This document shows positions 54,007 to 62,976 of a stretch of 64,000 bases of DNA, piece after piece. The stretch is taken from assembly GCA_012932865.1 (NCBI GenBank), contig SAXG01000007.1:1-64000 (forward strand), in the 5' to 3' direction. Source of the DNA: Amylostereum areolatum (taxonomy: Eukaryota > Basidiomycota > Agaricomycetes > Russulales > Stereaceae). The stretch's first letter is position 1. Each line of letters starts with the position of its first letter. The notes under the pieces were generated by a model, which was given only the letters and a program-made list of their open reading frames with translations, was not told the DNA's origin and searched no databases. A program made the position numbers and the translations under genes.

Positions 54007-57000
54007 GCAGTGGCTGTACTGGGAGGACGCAATGCTCCGCACTCAACGAGAACCCCCCTCACGCTTCAATCACTCCTGGCGCGTCGACGATCTCTTCTGG
54101 AAGGAAGCAGATTGGGACTTGCAGTGTCATGAACGGTCTATAATTTTCTTTTTTACTTTACATCGGTTACACGCTTTAGGACTTATTGGCTTATCACCGG
54201 TCCGGCTCCACTTCGGCCCGGACCCGGTTCATCTATATCCCACCCGGGCCCACGTGACTCATCTCGGCCCGGGTCTGACTCCTTTCCCTTGACTCATGCT
54301 GTACAATACTGACTCATGCTGTGCTCTTTTACATACGACTGCTTACTTATACTAGGTCTGCTTACTGATCGCCGTGTATCGGTTGCTTACCTAAGTCTCT
54401 CTCCTCTTGTGTATATAAGGCTCGCTCTCGCTGTACATATCCCTTATCTCGAGCTAGTCAATTCTACCGACTTTGCTTGCTTTCCCTCGTCTGTCGCCGT
54501 GTCTGATCGGCTCCCCTCTGTCGTCCTCATCTTCTAGTCAGCTGTGTCGTAACTTGGTGCTGTCGCACTAGTCGTTGCTGACATAAGCTCGAGATCTGTT
54601 TACTCTTGCACCACCCTACGACCGTCCCTACGTACTGTAGCATAGTAGTAGTAGTACCCGTCTGGTACTGACCTTGTTCTTCCCCTGTGCCGCCCTAGAC
54701 CGTTGCCCCCAGAGTACGCGACTCGTTACCCTGACATTGTGGTCGTGCGCACGTATACCGGTGCCGGCTTGACGTTTCCTCGAAACGTTACACCTACTCG
54801 AGACTCTCCAATACCAGGAGTTGAAAGCTCAGAGGTGACAGTAGAAGGTGCACCTTTGGTGTAGGAAACGAGTAAAAGCGGCGAAAGGAAAGCGGTTTAG
54901 GAAGTCTTTGGGCTCGTGTCCCCTAGACGAAGAGACAGCCAACAGGTCGAGAAGACTGAGGCAGACCGTCTTGCGATCTCATAACAGAACCACCCTCCCT
55001 CGACAAAATCTTCCCTTGCCGCACAGAGTAACCATTTCGACTGGGGGCTCGTGCATGGAAGATTGGCGCTCGCAAGTACAAGAATTCATCCCCATCAGCC
55101 ACGACGCTATCATCTCCCTCATCAACGAATCTAGAGACCCTTGGGCCTGGCACAATTGGAAGGTCGCCCTCGGCGTAGAAGAACTTGAAGACTCCATCAT
55201 AGACGTCCACTTCTATCGCCTCAAAATAAGCGAACAAGGAAACGGAAACCTCTACGTCTACTCCTGCCCATACGTCACCTACCGCTACAAACTCGAGCAA
55301 CCCCCAAAAACCTTCTACGCGCCCAACGAGAAAATACCAGTGGACACTCGACACACCCACCGCCTCCTTACACCAGGCAACACCCCCAGCCCCACACCAG
55401 AGCCAGAGGTCATCGACCTCACCCAGCCAGAGGTCATCGACCTCACCCACTTATAAACAATTCCCTCGTTCGGACTCAACGGCTCCGACTCCAGTTCTGA
55501 CTCCGACACCGACGTTGAGGACGAAAACTGCTACATATATCCCCTCTCTCTAGGCTTCACTGAACGAGGAAACGACTTCTTTGTCCAACTCGGAGACACC
55601 ACTGTCGAAGTCGCCTTCGTAGCAACCCAAACAAGTGGCATCAGTTGGTACTTCGCCAACGAAAGCCAAGACGACCTCACTGAAGCCGACTTCAACCTCA
55701 TCGCCACCTCCGCCCTACCGCCTGTCACCGACGAAGACTTCTTCGACCTCGACGAACCAATCATGGCTGCCCAGTGGATCCGCACCGACCCCCAACCCCC
55801 TCTCCCCGCCGAACTTGCCAACTGCACCGAAATCGGTGGAACATGGAACATCGTCATCGGCCAAACTGGCTCTCCCATCCAACACATGAATAACGGCACC
55901 GACGATGCCTGGCTCATGGAAGTAAATGGCCAATGGGTCGCCATCCCTGCCGTGCTTGTTGCCGCCCTCAACCTGCCACCCCCCACCGTCAACGTCACGG
56001 CCCCCCCCATCACCGTCAACCCCCCTGCGGTCACTGTTAGTGCCCCAGCCGCCGCCGCCGCCAGACCCCCCCGAAAGAAAGTCCACGCGAAAACTCCTGA
56101 AGGATTCTCTGGGAAACGAGAGGACTTCAATGACTGGATGCGGTCGTGCGAGGAATACATGCGAGCCGCTGAGGATGACCTCGTGACGGACAAGGACAAA
56201 GTCCTCTTCATTCTCACCTACATGACAGGGGAGGCAGCACGCACCTGGAAGGCCGAGTATGAGGATGCACACTTGGCCAATGGAGCCATGGTCACCTGGG
56301 TGGACTTCCACAAAGCACTCAAAGGGGCCTTCACCGACGTCAATGAGCAGCACCGTGCCGCAGTCGAACTGGACGGGTTCAAACAGACGAAGGGTACCAC
56401 TGCCCATGAATACTTCGCCAAGTTCGAGCAACTCGCAAGGAAGGCAGGATACTCCACGGCGCAGGACCCTATCCACCTCATGCAGCTGCTCAAACACAAC
56501 GTCTACTATCGGACCATCGACTCCATCTACGACAGCGGTCACGTTCCTCAGAGATATGAGGACCTCAAAGAGCGCATCATCCTGATCGACGGTCTACGAC
56601 AGGAGCGGGAGGACCTTAAGACCCAGCGCAGTGGACCCGCGCAGAACCAAAAACCCAAAGGACAAGGATCGACCAATGGGCAACAAGGGGGGCAGGTCCC
56701 ATGGCGCCGCGATGGAACCGGCACGGTGCACGGTGGCAAAGGTCAGCCAATGGACGTCAACCGTGTCGACATCAAGGGGCGATGCTTCCGCTGCGGACAG
56801 AATGGCCACCAGGTGCGGGACTGCAGGGTGGACGTGAAGAACATCCGAGACATGTGGGGGAGGGACCGGTACACGGAACCACCAAAGCGGGAGGCTCGAG
56901 CACAGACGTTCGAGACGCCCACCGCCTGGGCTAGGAGCCTGTCGGCCGAAGATCGGAAAAGCGTGATGGACGCGCTTCAAGCTCAGCCGAAGGTGGAGGA

Positions 57001-60000
57001 GAAGAAGGAGGGTTTTTGAGGGGGCTGACGATGTACACGGCATCTGAAGCCCAAGTTTCTGTCTCTCGCTCATCTGGTTTTGTGGCGCCTCGGTGGCCTG
57101 GTTCTCGTTTACATATGCGCATTGCTGATTCGGACTGTACTACTACGGGGGATATCCCCATTATGACTTCTCTTACGGACTCTATCGGTACGGGCACGCG
57201 TCCCGTTGTTATTTTAGATACTCAGGCTTCGATTTGTGAGCCTTCGGCTTTGGATATGGCTTCGGTTTTGGCTTCAGTTTTGGATACGGCTTTGAATACA
57301 GACTCGGTTTTGGATATGGACCCTGTGAAGTCAGGGACAACGCCGTGCGATGGAAGGGGCACGGCGCCCAAATCATGTTATATGGCACCTGGAACGGCTC
57401 AATGGACGCTTCGTCGCTTAAGGGAAGACACACCCGAAAGTGCGATTGCAATCCTTCGCATCTGGACACACCACCGACGCCGTGACGAGGCTACTTATGA
57501 AGCCATCAAGGAAATAACTGGCATGGGAGACGAGTTAGCATGTCAAGCTCTACTAGAGCTCGCCACTCCTATGCAGTTCATACGCTCCTCCAGCACCAAG
57601 GAACAAACGGTCATTCCCACACAACTGGTGGTAAATTCCAAACGCATTGTCAAAGCTCTCGCACTCCTGGACAGTGGTTGCACTGGCTCGTGTATCAACA
57701 CGAAGTTTGTGCAGGAAAATCACATCCCCACGCGACGGACCGCTCGCCCAATCCCAGTACGAAATGCAGACGGCACTCTCAACACAGGAGGTCCCATCAC
57801 GGAATATGTCACACTTCGCCTAAATATTCAAGACCATGAAGAAAACATTGACCTGGCGGTCTCCAATCTAGGAGATACGGACCTTTTCATTGGACATGAG
57901 TGGCTAAAGAAGCACAACCCTCACATCGACTGGAAATCCGGGTCAATTGAATTTGACCGATGCCCTATCAGCTGCTCTCGTCCCCCTCCCCTCCTCAATA
58001 TCGATGATGATGAAGAGGAGGAGGAAGAGCCAGTCCACATGGAAAAAGACGAGCAGCTGTTTGCCTTCGACTGGGATGGCTACAAAGCGACATACCACAT
58101 CCGGACCCATGCATCGGACATTGCAATTGAAGAGCACGCTAAGAAAAAGGAACAGACCTTCTCTGAGCGAGTCCCAACGGCGTACCACGAATTCAAGGAC
58201 ATCTTTGACAAAGACGACTTCGACAAGCTCCCTGAGCGACGCCCATGGGACCACGCCATTGAGCTCACTCCTAACTTCAAACCGGTCGATTGCAAAGTTT
58301 ACCCCCTCACATTGGACGAGCAGAAGCAACTGGACGCCTTTTTGGAAGAGAACCTGAGATCTGGCCGGATCCAACCATCCAAATCACCCATGGCCTCCCC
58401 ATTCTTCTTCATCAAGAAAAAAGATGGCTCGCTACGTCCTGTGCAGGACTATCGAAAGCTCAATGAGATGACAATAAAGAACCGTTACCCGCTCCCGCTC
58501 ATCCAAGAGTTGGTTGACAAACTTAAAGGAGCACGGCACTTTACCAAGCTCGATGTCCGATGGGGGTACAACAATGTTCGGATTAAAGAAGGGGACGAGT
58601 GGAAAGCTGCATTCCGCACGAACAAAGGTCTCTACGAGCCTACGGTCATGTTCTTCGGACTCACCAACTCCCCGTCTACGTTCCAAGCCATGATGAATGA
58701 CCTGTTCAAAGACTTGATCCATCAAGGAGTCGTGGTCGTCTATTTGGACGACATCCTCATCTTCACACATACGCTAGAAGAACATCGTCGGATAGTCAAG
58801 GAAGTCCTTCGGATCCTGCGAGAAAACAAACTCTATCTGAAGCCAGAAAAGTGCGAGTTTGAGAAGGCAGAAATCGAATACCTGGGCATGATTGTCGGCG
58901 GAGGAAGGGTTCGCATGGATCCAGCAAAGGTCGCGGCAATCACCAATTGGCCAGCCCCCAAAACGAAGAAACAACTTCAATCGTTTTTGGGCTTTTGCAA
59001 CTTCTACCGTCGCTTTATCAAGGACTTCAGCGGCATTGCTCACCCAATGACTAAACTCACTGGGAAGACGGAATGGGTCTGGGACACCCCACAGCAGGAG
59101 GCTTTTGAGGAACTCAAGCGACATATAACATCACAGCCAGTTCTAGCAATCCCTACAGACGATGGGCAGTTCCGTGTCGAGGCGGACTCCTCTGACTATG
59201 CCACAGGCGCGGTACTTTCGCAACAACAGGACAATGGCAAATGGCACCCAGTCGCCTTCCTCTCAAAGTCCCTCAGCGAAGCTGAAAGGAACTATGAGAT
59301 TTATGACAAGGAATTACTGGCCATCATGACGGCACTAGAGGAATGGAGACAATACCTCATGGGGGCACGAATGGAGTTTGAAATCTGGTCGGATCATCGC
59401 AACCTCACGTACTTCCGCAAGGCGCAGAAGCTAAATCGGAGACAAGCACGATGGTTAACGGAGCTACAAGAGTATCATTGTACGCTACTCCACAAACCTG
59501 GCAAAACAATGGGCAAACCCGATGCTATTTCCCGACTAGCGGGCCTTGAGAAGGGGGAGAAAGACAATGAAAACATCGTCCTCCTGAAACCGGAACTCTT
59601 TCGCGCCCTCAACCATGCAGGAATTATAACCAATGGACCTGACAATGTCTTCATCGAGCGAATTCAAGAGGCTACCCTACTCCGAGACCATGCAGTAGAA
59701 CGCGCCTTAGCACTCAAAGTAAAGGGATGGCTGGAACATGCAGATGGAACGGTCACCTGGCAACACAGACTCTATGTCCCAAGAGACAAAGGACTCCGTG
59801 CAGACATCATCCAGGCTCACCATGACGGCCCGCTTGTCGGTCATCCAGGACGATACAAGACCCACGAGCTCATCACGCGCAACTACTGGTGGCCTGCCAT
59901 TAGAGATGACGTCCGAAAATATGTCGAAGGATGTGAGACCTGCCAACGTACCAAGATTAGACACGATCGTATTGCCGCTCCACTCCACCCACATGACCCG

Positions 60001-61688
60001 CCACAAGCACCTTGGGAGCACGTATCCATTGACTTCGTCATGCCACTCCCGGTCTCGGATGGAAAAGACGCCATCTGCAATGTGAACTGCATGGGTACCA
60101 AGCAGGTTGTATTCTGGGCCACGACCAAAGACCTAACAGAGGACGAACTCGCCTTCGAGTACCTACGCGAGGTGGTCCCCCATCATGGAATTCCTAGAAA
60201 GATCGTCAGTGACCGCGGCAGCGTCTTTGTCTCCAAGTTCACCACGGCATTATTCCAACTGCTAGGCATTGAAGGGAACCCGTCCACGGCGTATCACCCT
60301 CAGACGGATGGACAGACCGAACGCTCCAACATGACCATGGAAAACTACCTTCGCATCTTCATCAATCAGCGACAAGACAATTGGACACGTTACCTCCCAC
60401 TTGCCATGACTGCGCTCAACAACATGGTCCATAGTTCGATTGGGATGTCTCCCAACTTTGCCAACTATGGTCGGGAACTCTACCTGGGGACAAACCCTCG
60501 ACGTGAGACAGACAACCCATCGGCGAACGAGTTTGCACAACGCATGCGAGACATCTATGAGGAAGCCCGCTCTGCGCTAAAGGCAGCACAGGACGATCAA
60601 AAGCGCTTTTACGATCGCAAGAAGGACGAACCAATAGATTACAAAATTGGCGACTTCGTCTGGCTGGAAGCCAAGACTAGAGATGGCCAAACTGTAATCA
60701 AAACGGCACGTCCTATGCAAAAGCTAGATGACAAGCGCTTTGGTCCTTTCGAAATCCTGGAGAAAGTTGGAGCATCGGCTTACAAGCTTCGCCTCCCTAC
60801 ATCCTGGTCACGAAAACATCCGGTCTTCAACGAGTCCCTCCTATCTCCACACAACGGTCCCGCCTTTGACAACCAGAAAACACCTGCACCTCCACCCCCA
60901 GAGTTAGTCCAAGGAGAGGAAGTCTATGAGGTTGAAAAGATTATAGACTCCAAGAAAGTTGGTCGCGGCTTCAAGTACCTTGTCAAATGGAAAGGCTACC
61001 CAGACAATGACAATACTTGGGAACCTCTTGCCAATCTCCAGAATGCCAAGAAACGTATTGACGACTTCCACCGCGAGCACCCAGGTGCCCCGAAACCTGC
61101 ACGCCTTAATCGTTGGGAACTCCTGGCAGAAGAGGAAGCTGGATCTGATTGCGACGAGGACGTCGAATCTAAGGAAGGGGTGATGTCATGAACGGTCTAT
61201 AATTTTCTTTTTACTTTACATCGGTTACACGCTTTAGGACTTATTGGCTTATCACCGGTCCGGCTCCACTTCGGCCCGGACCCGGTTCATCTATATCCCA
61301 CCCGGGCCCACGTGACTCATCTCGGCCCGGGTCTGACTCCTTTCCCTTGACTCATGCTGTACAATACTGACTCATGCTGTGCTCTTTTACATACGACTGC
61401 TTACTTATACTAGGTCTGCTTACTGATCGCCGTGTATCGGTTGCTTACCTAAGTCTCTCTCCTCTTGTGTATATAAGGCTCGCTCTCGCTGTACATATCC
61501 CTTATCTCGAGCTAGTCAATTCTACCGACTTTGCTTGCTTTCCCTCGTCTGTCGCCGTGTCTGATCGGCTCCCCTCTGTCGTCCTCATCTTCTAGTCAGC
61601 TGTGTCGTAACTTGGTGCTGTCGCACTAGTCGTTGCTGACATGCAGGAAGCGGAGGAGTCGAAGGATCACTGGCCGGAACCCTGGTAA
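52448..61688 (+). CDS. Element C accessory ORF c: coiled coil plus CCHC zinc knuckle, split by element B
   Basis: First ATG at 52454 (nominal GTG 52448). Residues about 22-95 form a coiled-coil-like region (IEQARQRIDDLRRESADVQG; EELHQLDLRYLTLSTEMEER). A Pro/Ser-rich linker follows, then an acidic Ser/Asp tract and a CCHC knuckle CWKCGKRGHLRRDC (Cys codon 53723-53725). A C-terminal helical part ends WDLQ at 54124. Element B then intervenes. After it the frame resumes at 61647 for 13 codons to TAA (61686-61688), so the uninterrupted protein is about 570 aa. A coil plus knuckle suggests RNA or nucleic-acid binding, as in Gag. No close family is recognised. Confidence 0.55.
54125..54583 (+). repeat. 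5' LTR of element B
   Basis: 459 bp. TATATAAGG lies at 54412-54420. The inferred transcript start near 54446 is ATCTCGAGCT, complementary to the primer site. Confidence 0.96.
54586..54595 (+). promoter_or_regulatory. Self-priming primer-binding site of element B
   Basis: AGCTCGAGAT, starting 2 nt after the LTR, is the perfect reverse complement of ATCTCGAGCT at 54446-54455, 34 nt downstream of the TATA box. Confidence 0.72.
54596..55054 (+). other. Element B untranslated leader
   Basis: About 460 nt between primer site and the MEDW start. It contains an open stretch from 54848 in frame with the leader ORF but of unconvincing composition (basic, Arg-rich). Packaging signals are expected here in LTR elements; none can be pinpointed. 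Confidence 0.35.
55055..55456 (+). CDS. Element B gag leader ORF with tandem SUMO-interaction-like motifs
   Basis: From ATG 55055 (MEDWRSQVQEFIPIS) 133 residues are open (202 from an ATG at 54848). A mixed alpha/beta-looking segment (WAWHNWKVALGVEELEDSIIDVHFY) is followed by a Pro-rich end carrying PEVIDLTQPEVIDLT (55403-55447), two copies of the VIDLT core of SUMO-interacting motifs made by a 24-nt duplication. The frame stops at TAA 55454-55456 and is exactly in frame with gag downstream. This is probably the N-terminal part of a longer Gag separated by one stop (mutation or read-through). Compare the long N-terminal regions of A and C gag. Confidence 0.5.
   Translation: MEDWRSQVQEFIPISHDAIISLINESRDPWAWHNWKVALGVEELEDSIIDVHFYRLKISEQGNGNLYVYSCPYVTYRYKLEQPPKTFYAPNEKIPVDTRHTHRLLTPGNTPSPTPEPEVIDLTQPEVIDLTHL
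55763..57019 (+). CDS. gag: Element B Gag
   Basis: 418 aa from ATG 55763; the same frame is open upstream to the stop at 55454-55456 (SDSSSDSDTDVEDENCY...SWYFANESQDDL), so the true start may be earlier. An N-terminal Pro/Val-rich stretch (VNVTAPPITVNPPAVTV) and a basic link (PPRKKVHAKT) precede a capsid-like helical region (residues about 110-270). The CCHC knuckle CFRCGQNGHQVRDC (about 56786-56827) and the end EKKEGF follow. Gag assembles the particle and packages RNA. Complete and uninterrupted. Confidence 0.92.
   Translation: MAAQWIRTDPQPPLPAELANCTEIGGTWNIVIGQTGSPIQHMNNGTDDAWLMEVNGQWVAIPAVLVAALNLPPPTVNVTAPPITVNPPAVTVSAPAAAAARPPRKKVHAKTPEGFSGKREDFNDWMRSCEEYMRAAEDDLVTDKDKVLFILTYMTGEAARTWKAEYEDAHLANGAMVTWVDFHKALKGAFTDVNEQHRAAVELDGFKQTKGTTAHEYFAKFEQLARKAGYSTAQDPIHLMQLLKHNVYYRTIDSIYDSGHVPQRYEDLKERIILIDGLRQEREDLKTQRSGPAQNQKPKGQGSTNGQQGGQVPWRRDGTGTVHGGKGQPMDVNRVDIKGRCFRCGQNGHQVRDCRVDVKNIRDMWGRDRYTEPPKREARAQTFETPTAWARSLSAEDRKSVMDALQAQPKVEEKKEGF
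57010..57052 (+). promoter_or_regulatory. -1 ribosomal frameshift signal of element B
   Basis: Heptamer G GGT TTT (57010-57016) directly precedes the gag TGA. Pol is in the -1 frame, with its next codon at 57016. After a 5-nt spacer, GGGCT (57022-57026) pairs with AGCCC (57048-57052) and GATG (57030-57033) with CATC (57041-57044), separated by a GAC/TGA internal loop, with a 7-nt apical loop. This is the textbook layout: slippery site, short spacer, stable stem. Confidence 0.8.
57016..61191 (+). CDS. pol: Element B Pol: protease, RT, RNase H, integrase, chromodomain
   Basis: 1,391 codons, entered by -1 frameshift. The N-terminal 190 residues are unusual and variable-looking. Protease LLDSGCTG is at residues 217-224. 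RT spans about 400-600 ([22 protein letters not shown] at 576-579). RNase H starts about 719 (VEADSSDYATGAVLS). Integrase has an HHCC finger (VGHPGRY, CETCQ) and a D-D-E core (SIDFVMPLP, VSDRGSV, QTDGQTERSN). A C-terminal chromodomain (EVYEVEKIIDSKKVG...GYPDNDNTWEPL) probably binds modified histone tails and guides insertion. The stop lies 8 nt inside the 3' LTR. Around the core's first strand the usual VVVDRLTK is NVNCMGTKQVVF, also in B-prime. Confidence 0.95.
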   Translation: MRGLTMYTASEAQVSVSRSSGFVAPRWPGSRLHMRIADSDCTTTGDIPIMTSLTDSIGTGTRPVVILDTQASICEPSALDMASVLASVLDTALNTDSVLDMDPVKSGTTPCDGRGTAPKSCYMAPGTAQWTLRRLREDTPESAIAILRIWTHHRRRDEATYEAIKEITGMGDELACQALLELATPMQFIRSSSTKEQTVIPTQLVVNSKRIVKALALLDSGCTGSCINTKFVQENHIPTRRTARPIPVRNADGTLNTGGPITEYVTLRLNIQDHEENIDLAVSNLGDTDLFIGHEWLKKHNPHIDWKSGSIEFDRCPISCSRPPPLLNIDDDEEEEEEPVHMEKDEQLFAFDWDGYKATYHIRTHASDIAIEEHAKKKEQTFSERVPTAYHEFKDIFDKDDFDKLPERRPWDHAIELTPNFKPVDCKVYPLTLDEQKQLDAFLEENLRSGRIQPSKSPMASPFFFIKKKDGSLRPVQDYRKLNEMTIKNRYPLPLIQELVDKLKGARHFTKLDVRWGYNNVRIKEGDEWKAAFRTNKGLYEPTVMFFGLTNSPSTFQAMMNDLFKDLIHQGVVVVYLDDILIFTHTLEEHRRIVKEVLRILRENKLYLKPEKCEFEKAEIEYLGMIVGGGRVRMDPAKVAAITNWPAPKTKKQLQSFLGFCNFYRRFIKDFSGIAHPMTKLTGKTEWVWDTPQQEAFEELKRHITSQPVLAIPTDDGQFRVEADSSDYATGAVLSQQQDNGKWHPVAFLSKSLSEAERNYEIYDKELLAIMTALEEWRQYLMGARMEFEIWSDHRNLTYFRKAQKLNRRQARWLTELQEYHCTLLHKPGKTMGKPDAISRLAGLEKGEKDNENIVLLKPELFRALNHAGIITNGPDNVFIERIQEATLLRDHAVERALALKVKGWLEHADGTVTWQHRLYVPRDKGLRADIIQAHHDGPLVGHPGRYKTHELITRNYWWPAIRDDVRKYVEGCETCQRTKIRHDRIAAPLHPHDPPQAPWEHVSIDFVMPLPVSDGKDAICNVNCMGTKQVVFWATTKDLTEDELAFEYLREVVPHHGIPRKIVSDRGSVFVSKFTTALFQLLGIEGNPSTAYHPQTDGQTERSNMTMENYLRIFINQRQDNWTRYLPLAMTALNNMVHSSIGMSPNFANYGRELYLGTNPRRETDNPSANEFAQRMRDIYEEARSALKAAQDDQKRFYDRKKDEPIDYKIGDFVWLEAKTRDGQTVIKTARPMQKLDDKRFGPFEILEKVGASAYKLRLPTSWSRKHPVFNESLLSPHNGPAFDNQKTPAPPPPELVQGEEVYEVEKIIDSKKVGRGFKYLVKWKGYPDNDNTWEPLANLQNAKKRIDDFHREHPGAPKPARLNRWELLAEEEAGSDCDEDVESKEGVMS
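61171..61183 (+). promoter_or_regulatory. Polypurine tract of element B
   Basis: AAGGAAGGGGTGA abuts the 3' LTR start TGTCATG at 61184. It lies within the last pol codons. Confidence 0.65.
61184..61641 (+). repeat. 3' LTR of element B
   Basis: 458-bp partner of 54125-54583, followed by duplication TGCAG. Confidence 0.96.
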
Positions 61689-61790
61689 GCACGCGGACGA
61701 ACTTTTACCCATCATCATGCACTCGGACTTTCTCTCTTCCCCCATCATTACGCTCTCGCATATATCGTCACGATACTTCTCGGACTAATC

Positions 61791-61931
61791 ATGGACTGCG
61801 CCCTCATCCGCACGCATATTTTCCTCGGACTTCTCTACTATACCGGTTTCTATCGCTATGAGGAAGGCGAGACGCTTGATATTCTCTCCGCGACGCGCTG
61901 GACGCGTCGCCTGCTTACGACTCAGTTTTGA
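61791..61931 (+). CDS. Element C accessory small ORF (46 aa)
   Basis: ATG 61791 to TGA 61929-61931. It starts with a hydrophobic segment (ALIRTHIFLGLLYYTGFY) and ends basic (RWTRRLLTTQF). It overlaps the start of the next ORF by a few bases. Short enough to be chance. Confidence 0.2.
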   Translation: MDCALIRTHIFLGLLYYTGFYRYEEGETLDILSATRWTRRLLTTQF

Positions 61932-61933
61932 TT

Positions 61934-62461
61934 ATGTACGAATCATCGCTTACGATTGCTGGCAATGATTACATCATTGCCCCCCCGCATCGTAAGGATA
62001 AAAAGGAAAGCTACAAAGACCACAACATCCTTAGACATCGTCTAAACAAACCCACTCGCACCACCCACACCAACCAAATGTCTTCCACCCTCACCTCCTC
62101 ATCGCGCAACCTCTCCACCACCGACCACACTCCCCCTACCACTCCTCCTCCCTCGCCCGTCCTCTCGCGCACTCCCACGCCCGACCCACAAGACGAAGAA
62201 CTCCTTCGTCATCTCAAGAGAGTCACGGAACTCCTAAGCCGTCCGGACGTCGCTCGTGCCATGAAGAGGCCGAGAAGCCTTGACGAAGAAGCCATGCGGG
62301 AATCGAAGGGAAGATGCGGCGTCAGAGGGATTTTCCGGAAGCACGGACCCCGGTTCAAAAGCCCGGACCACGCGACGACGGCGAGGATAGGGCATCGACT
62401 AGGGTCTCCCACGATGGACGGAGAGGACGTAAAAGTAGTAGAGGCGTTACTGAAGCGGTAG
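61934..62461 (+). CDS. Element C accessory ORF d (about 175 aa)
   Basis: From ATG 61934 (MYESSLTIAGND) the frame is open to the stop at 62459-62461. It has a basic N-terminus, then a Ser/Thr/Pro-rich stretch (TPPTTPPPSPVLSRTPTPDP), a helical segment (EELLRHLKRVTELLSRPDVARAMKRPR) and a basic end. A start at the internal Met of MSSTLTSSSRNL (about 62078) is also possible. No recognised family. It lies in the region unique to element C between ORF c and the 3' LTR. Confidence 0.4.
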   Translation: MYESSLTIAGNDYIIAPPHRKDKKESYKDHNILRHRLNKPTRTTHTNQMSSTLTSSSRNLSTTDHTPPTTPPPSPVLSRTPTPDPQDEELLRHLKRVTELLSRPDVARAMKRPRSLDEEAMRESKGRCGVRGIFRKHGPRFKSPDHATTARIGHRLGSPTMDGEDVKVVEALLKR

Positions 62462-62535
62462 AATAGAATTCTATCGCTCGATTCCGGATAAGGATAAAAG
62501 GAGTGAACATCAAAACATGAGGACTCAGAAGCGTG

Positions 62536-62976
62536 ATGCAGCCCACTCAGTCGCCCGATCTCGCGATTTTCAATACGCCCACTCCACGCTGGCTCATCGC
62601 CGTCATCAGCATCATCGTAGGGCTTACGATCCTCACCTTCCTCGCATCAACAATATTCCTCCTCCAATGGCGAAGAGCGAGCGATCGACAGCATGTTCAA
62701 GAGATCCCTCTAGAACCGCTTCGATTCAGGAATCTACGAGACGTAGATTCTAGAGAGGGGGATAGTGTTACAACTTGTCCAAGGTACTTCATTTTCCATT
62801 GCCTTATTAGGAAGGACGTCGCTAAACGACGGATTACGACTGTGCCCCAGTTCGTAACCGTCTCAACGACGCGACAACGACAGTGCCACAGATTGTCACC
62901 GTCCCGACGACAGTGCCACAGATCGTCACCGTCTCGACGGCACAGCCGCGACGGTGCCACAGTCTCATCCCCGTAG
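62536..62976 (+). CDS. Element C accessory ORF e: small single-pass membrane protein
   Basis: ATG 62536 (MQPTQSPDLAIFNT). Residues about 19-45 (WLIAVISIIVGLTILTFLAS and following) form one clear membrane helix bounded by Trp, followed by Arg-rich WRRASDRQH. This fits a type III or tail-like topology with a short N-terminal outside part, by the positive-inside rule. The last about 70 codons lie in the 3' LTR. A membrane protein just upstream of the 3' LTR is where env-like genes sit in some LTR elements. It is far smaller than known envelope proteins and has no fusion or glycosylation features I can defend. Confidence 0.42.
   Translation: MQPTQSPDLAIFNTPTPRWLIAVISIIVGLTILTFLASTIFLLQWRRASDRQHVQEIPLEPLRFRNLRDVDSREGDSVTTCPRYFIFHCLIRKDVAKRRITTVPQFVTVSTTRQRQCHRLSPSRRQCHRSSPSRRHSRDGATVSSP

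Larger units (their letters stand above)
54125..61641 (+). mobile_element. Element B: complete, apparently intact Ty3/Gypsy chromovirus
   Basis: 7,517 bp with LTRs TGTCATGAAC to GTTGCTGACA and duplication TGCAG (54120-54124 and 61642-61646). The LTRs appear identical except for one T in a homopolymer (54147 region). Gag and pol are fully open, with a canonical -1 frameshift signal between them. It is nested in accessory ORF c of element C. It is the best candidate here for a currently mobile copy, apart from the stop upstream of gag at 55454-55456. Confidence 0.97.

Noticed and set aside
62536..62976. Calling the membrane ORF of element C a viral envelope gene
   Set aside because: One hydrophobic helix in about 75 residues before the LTR is not enough; no signal peptide, cleavage site or ectodomain is visible.
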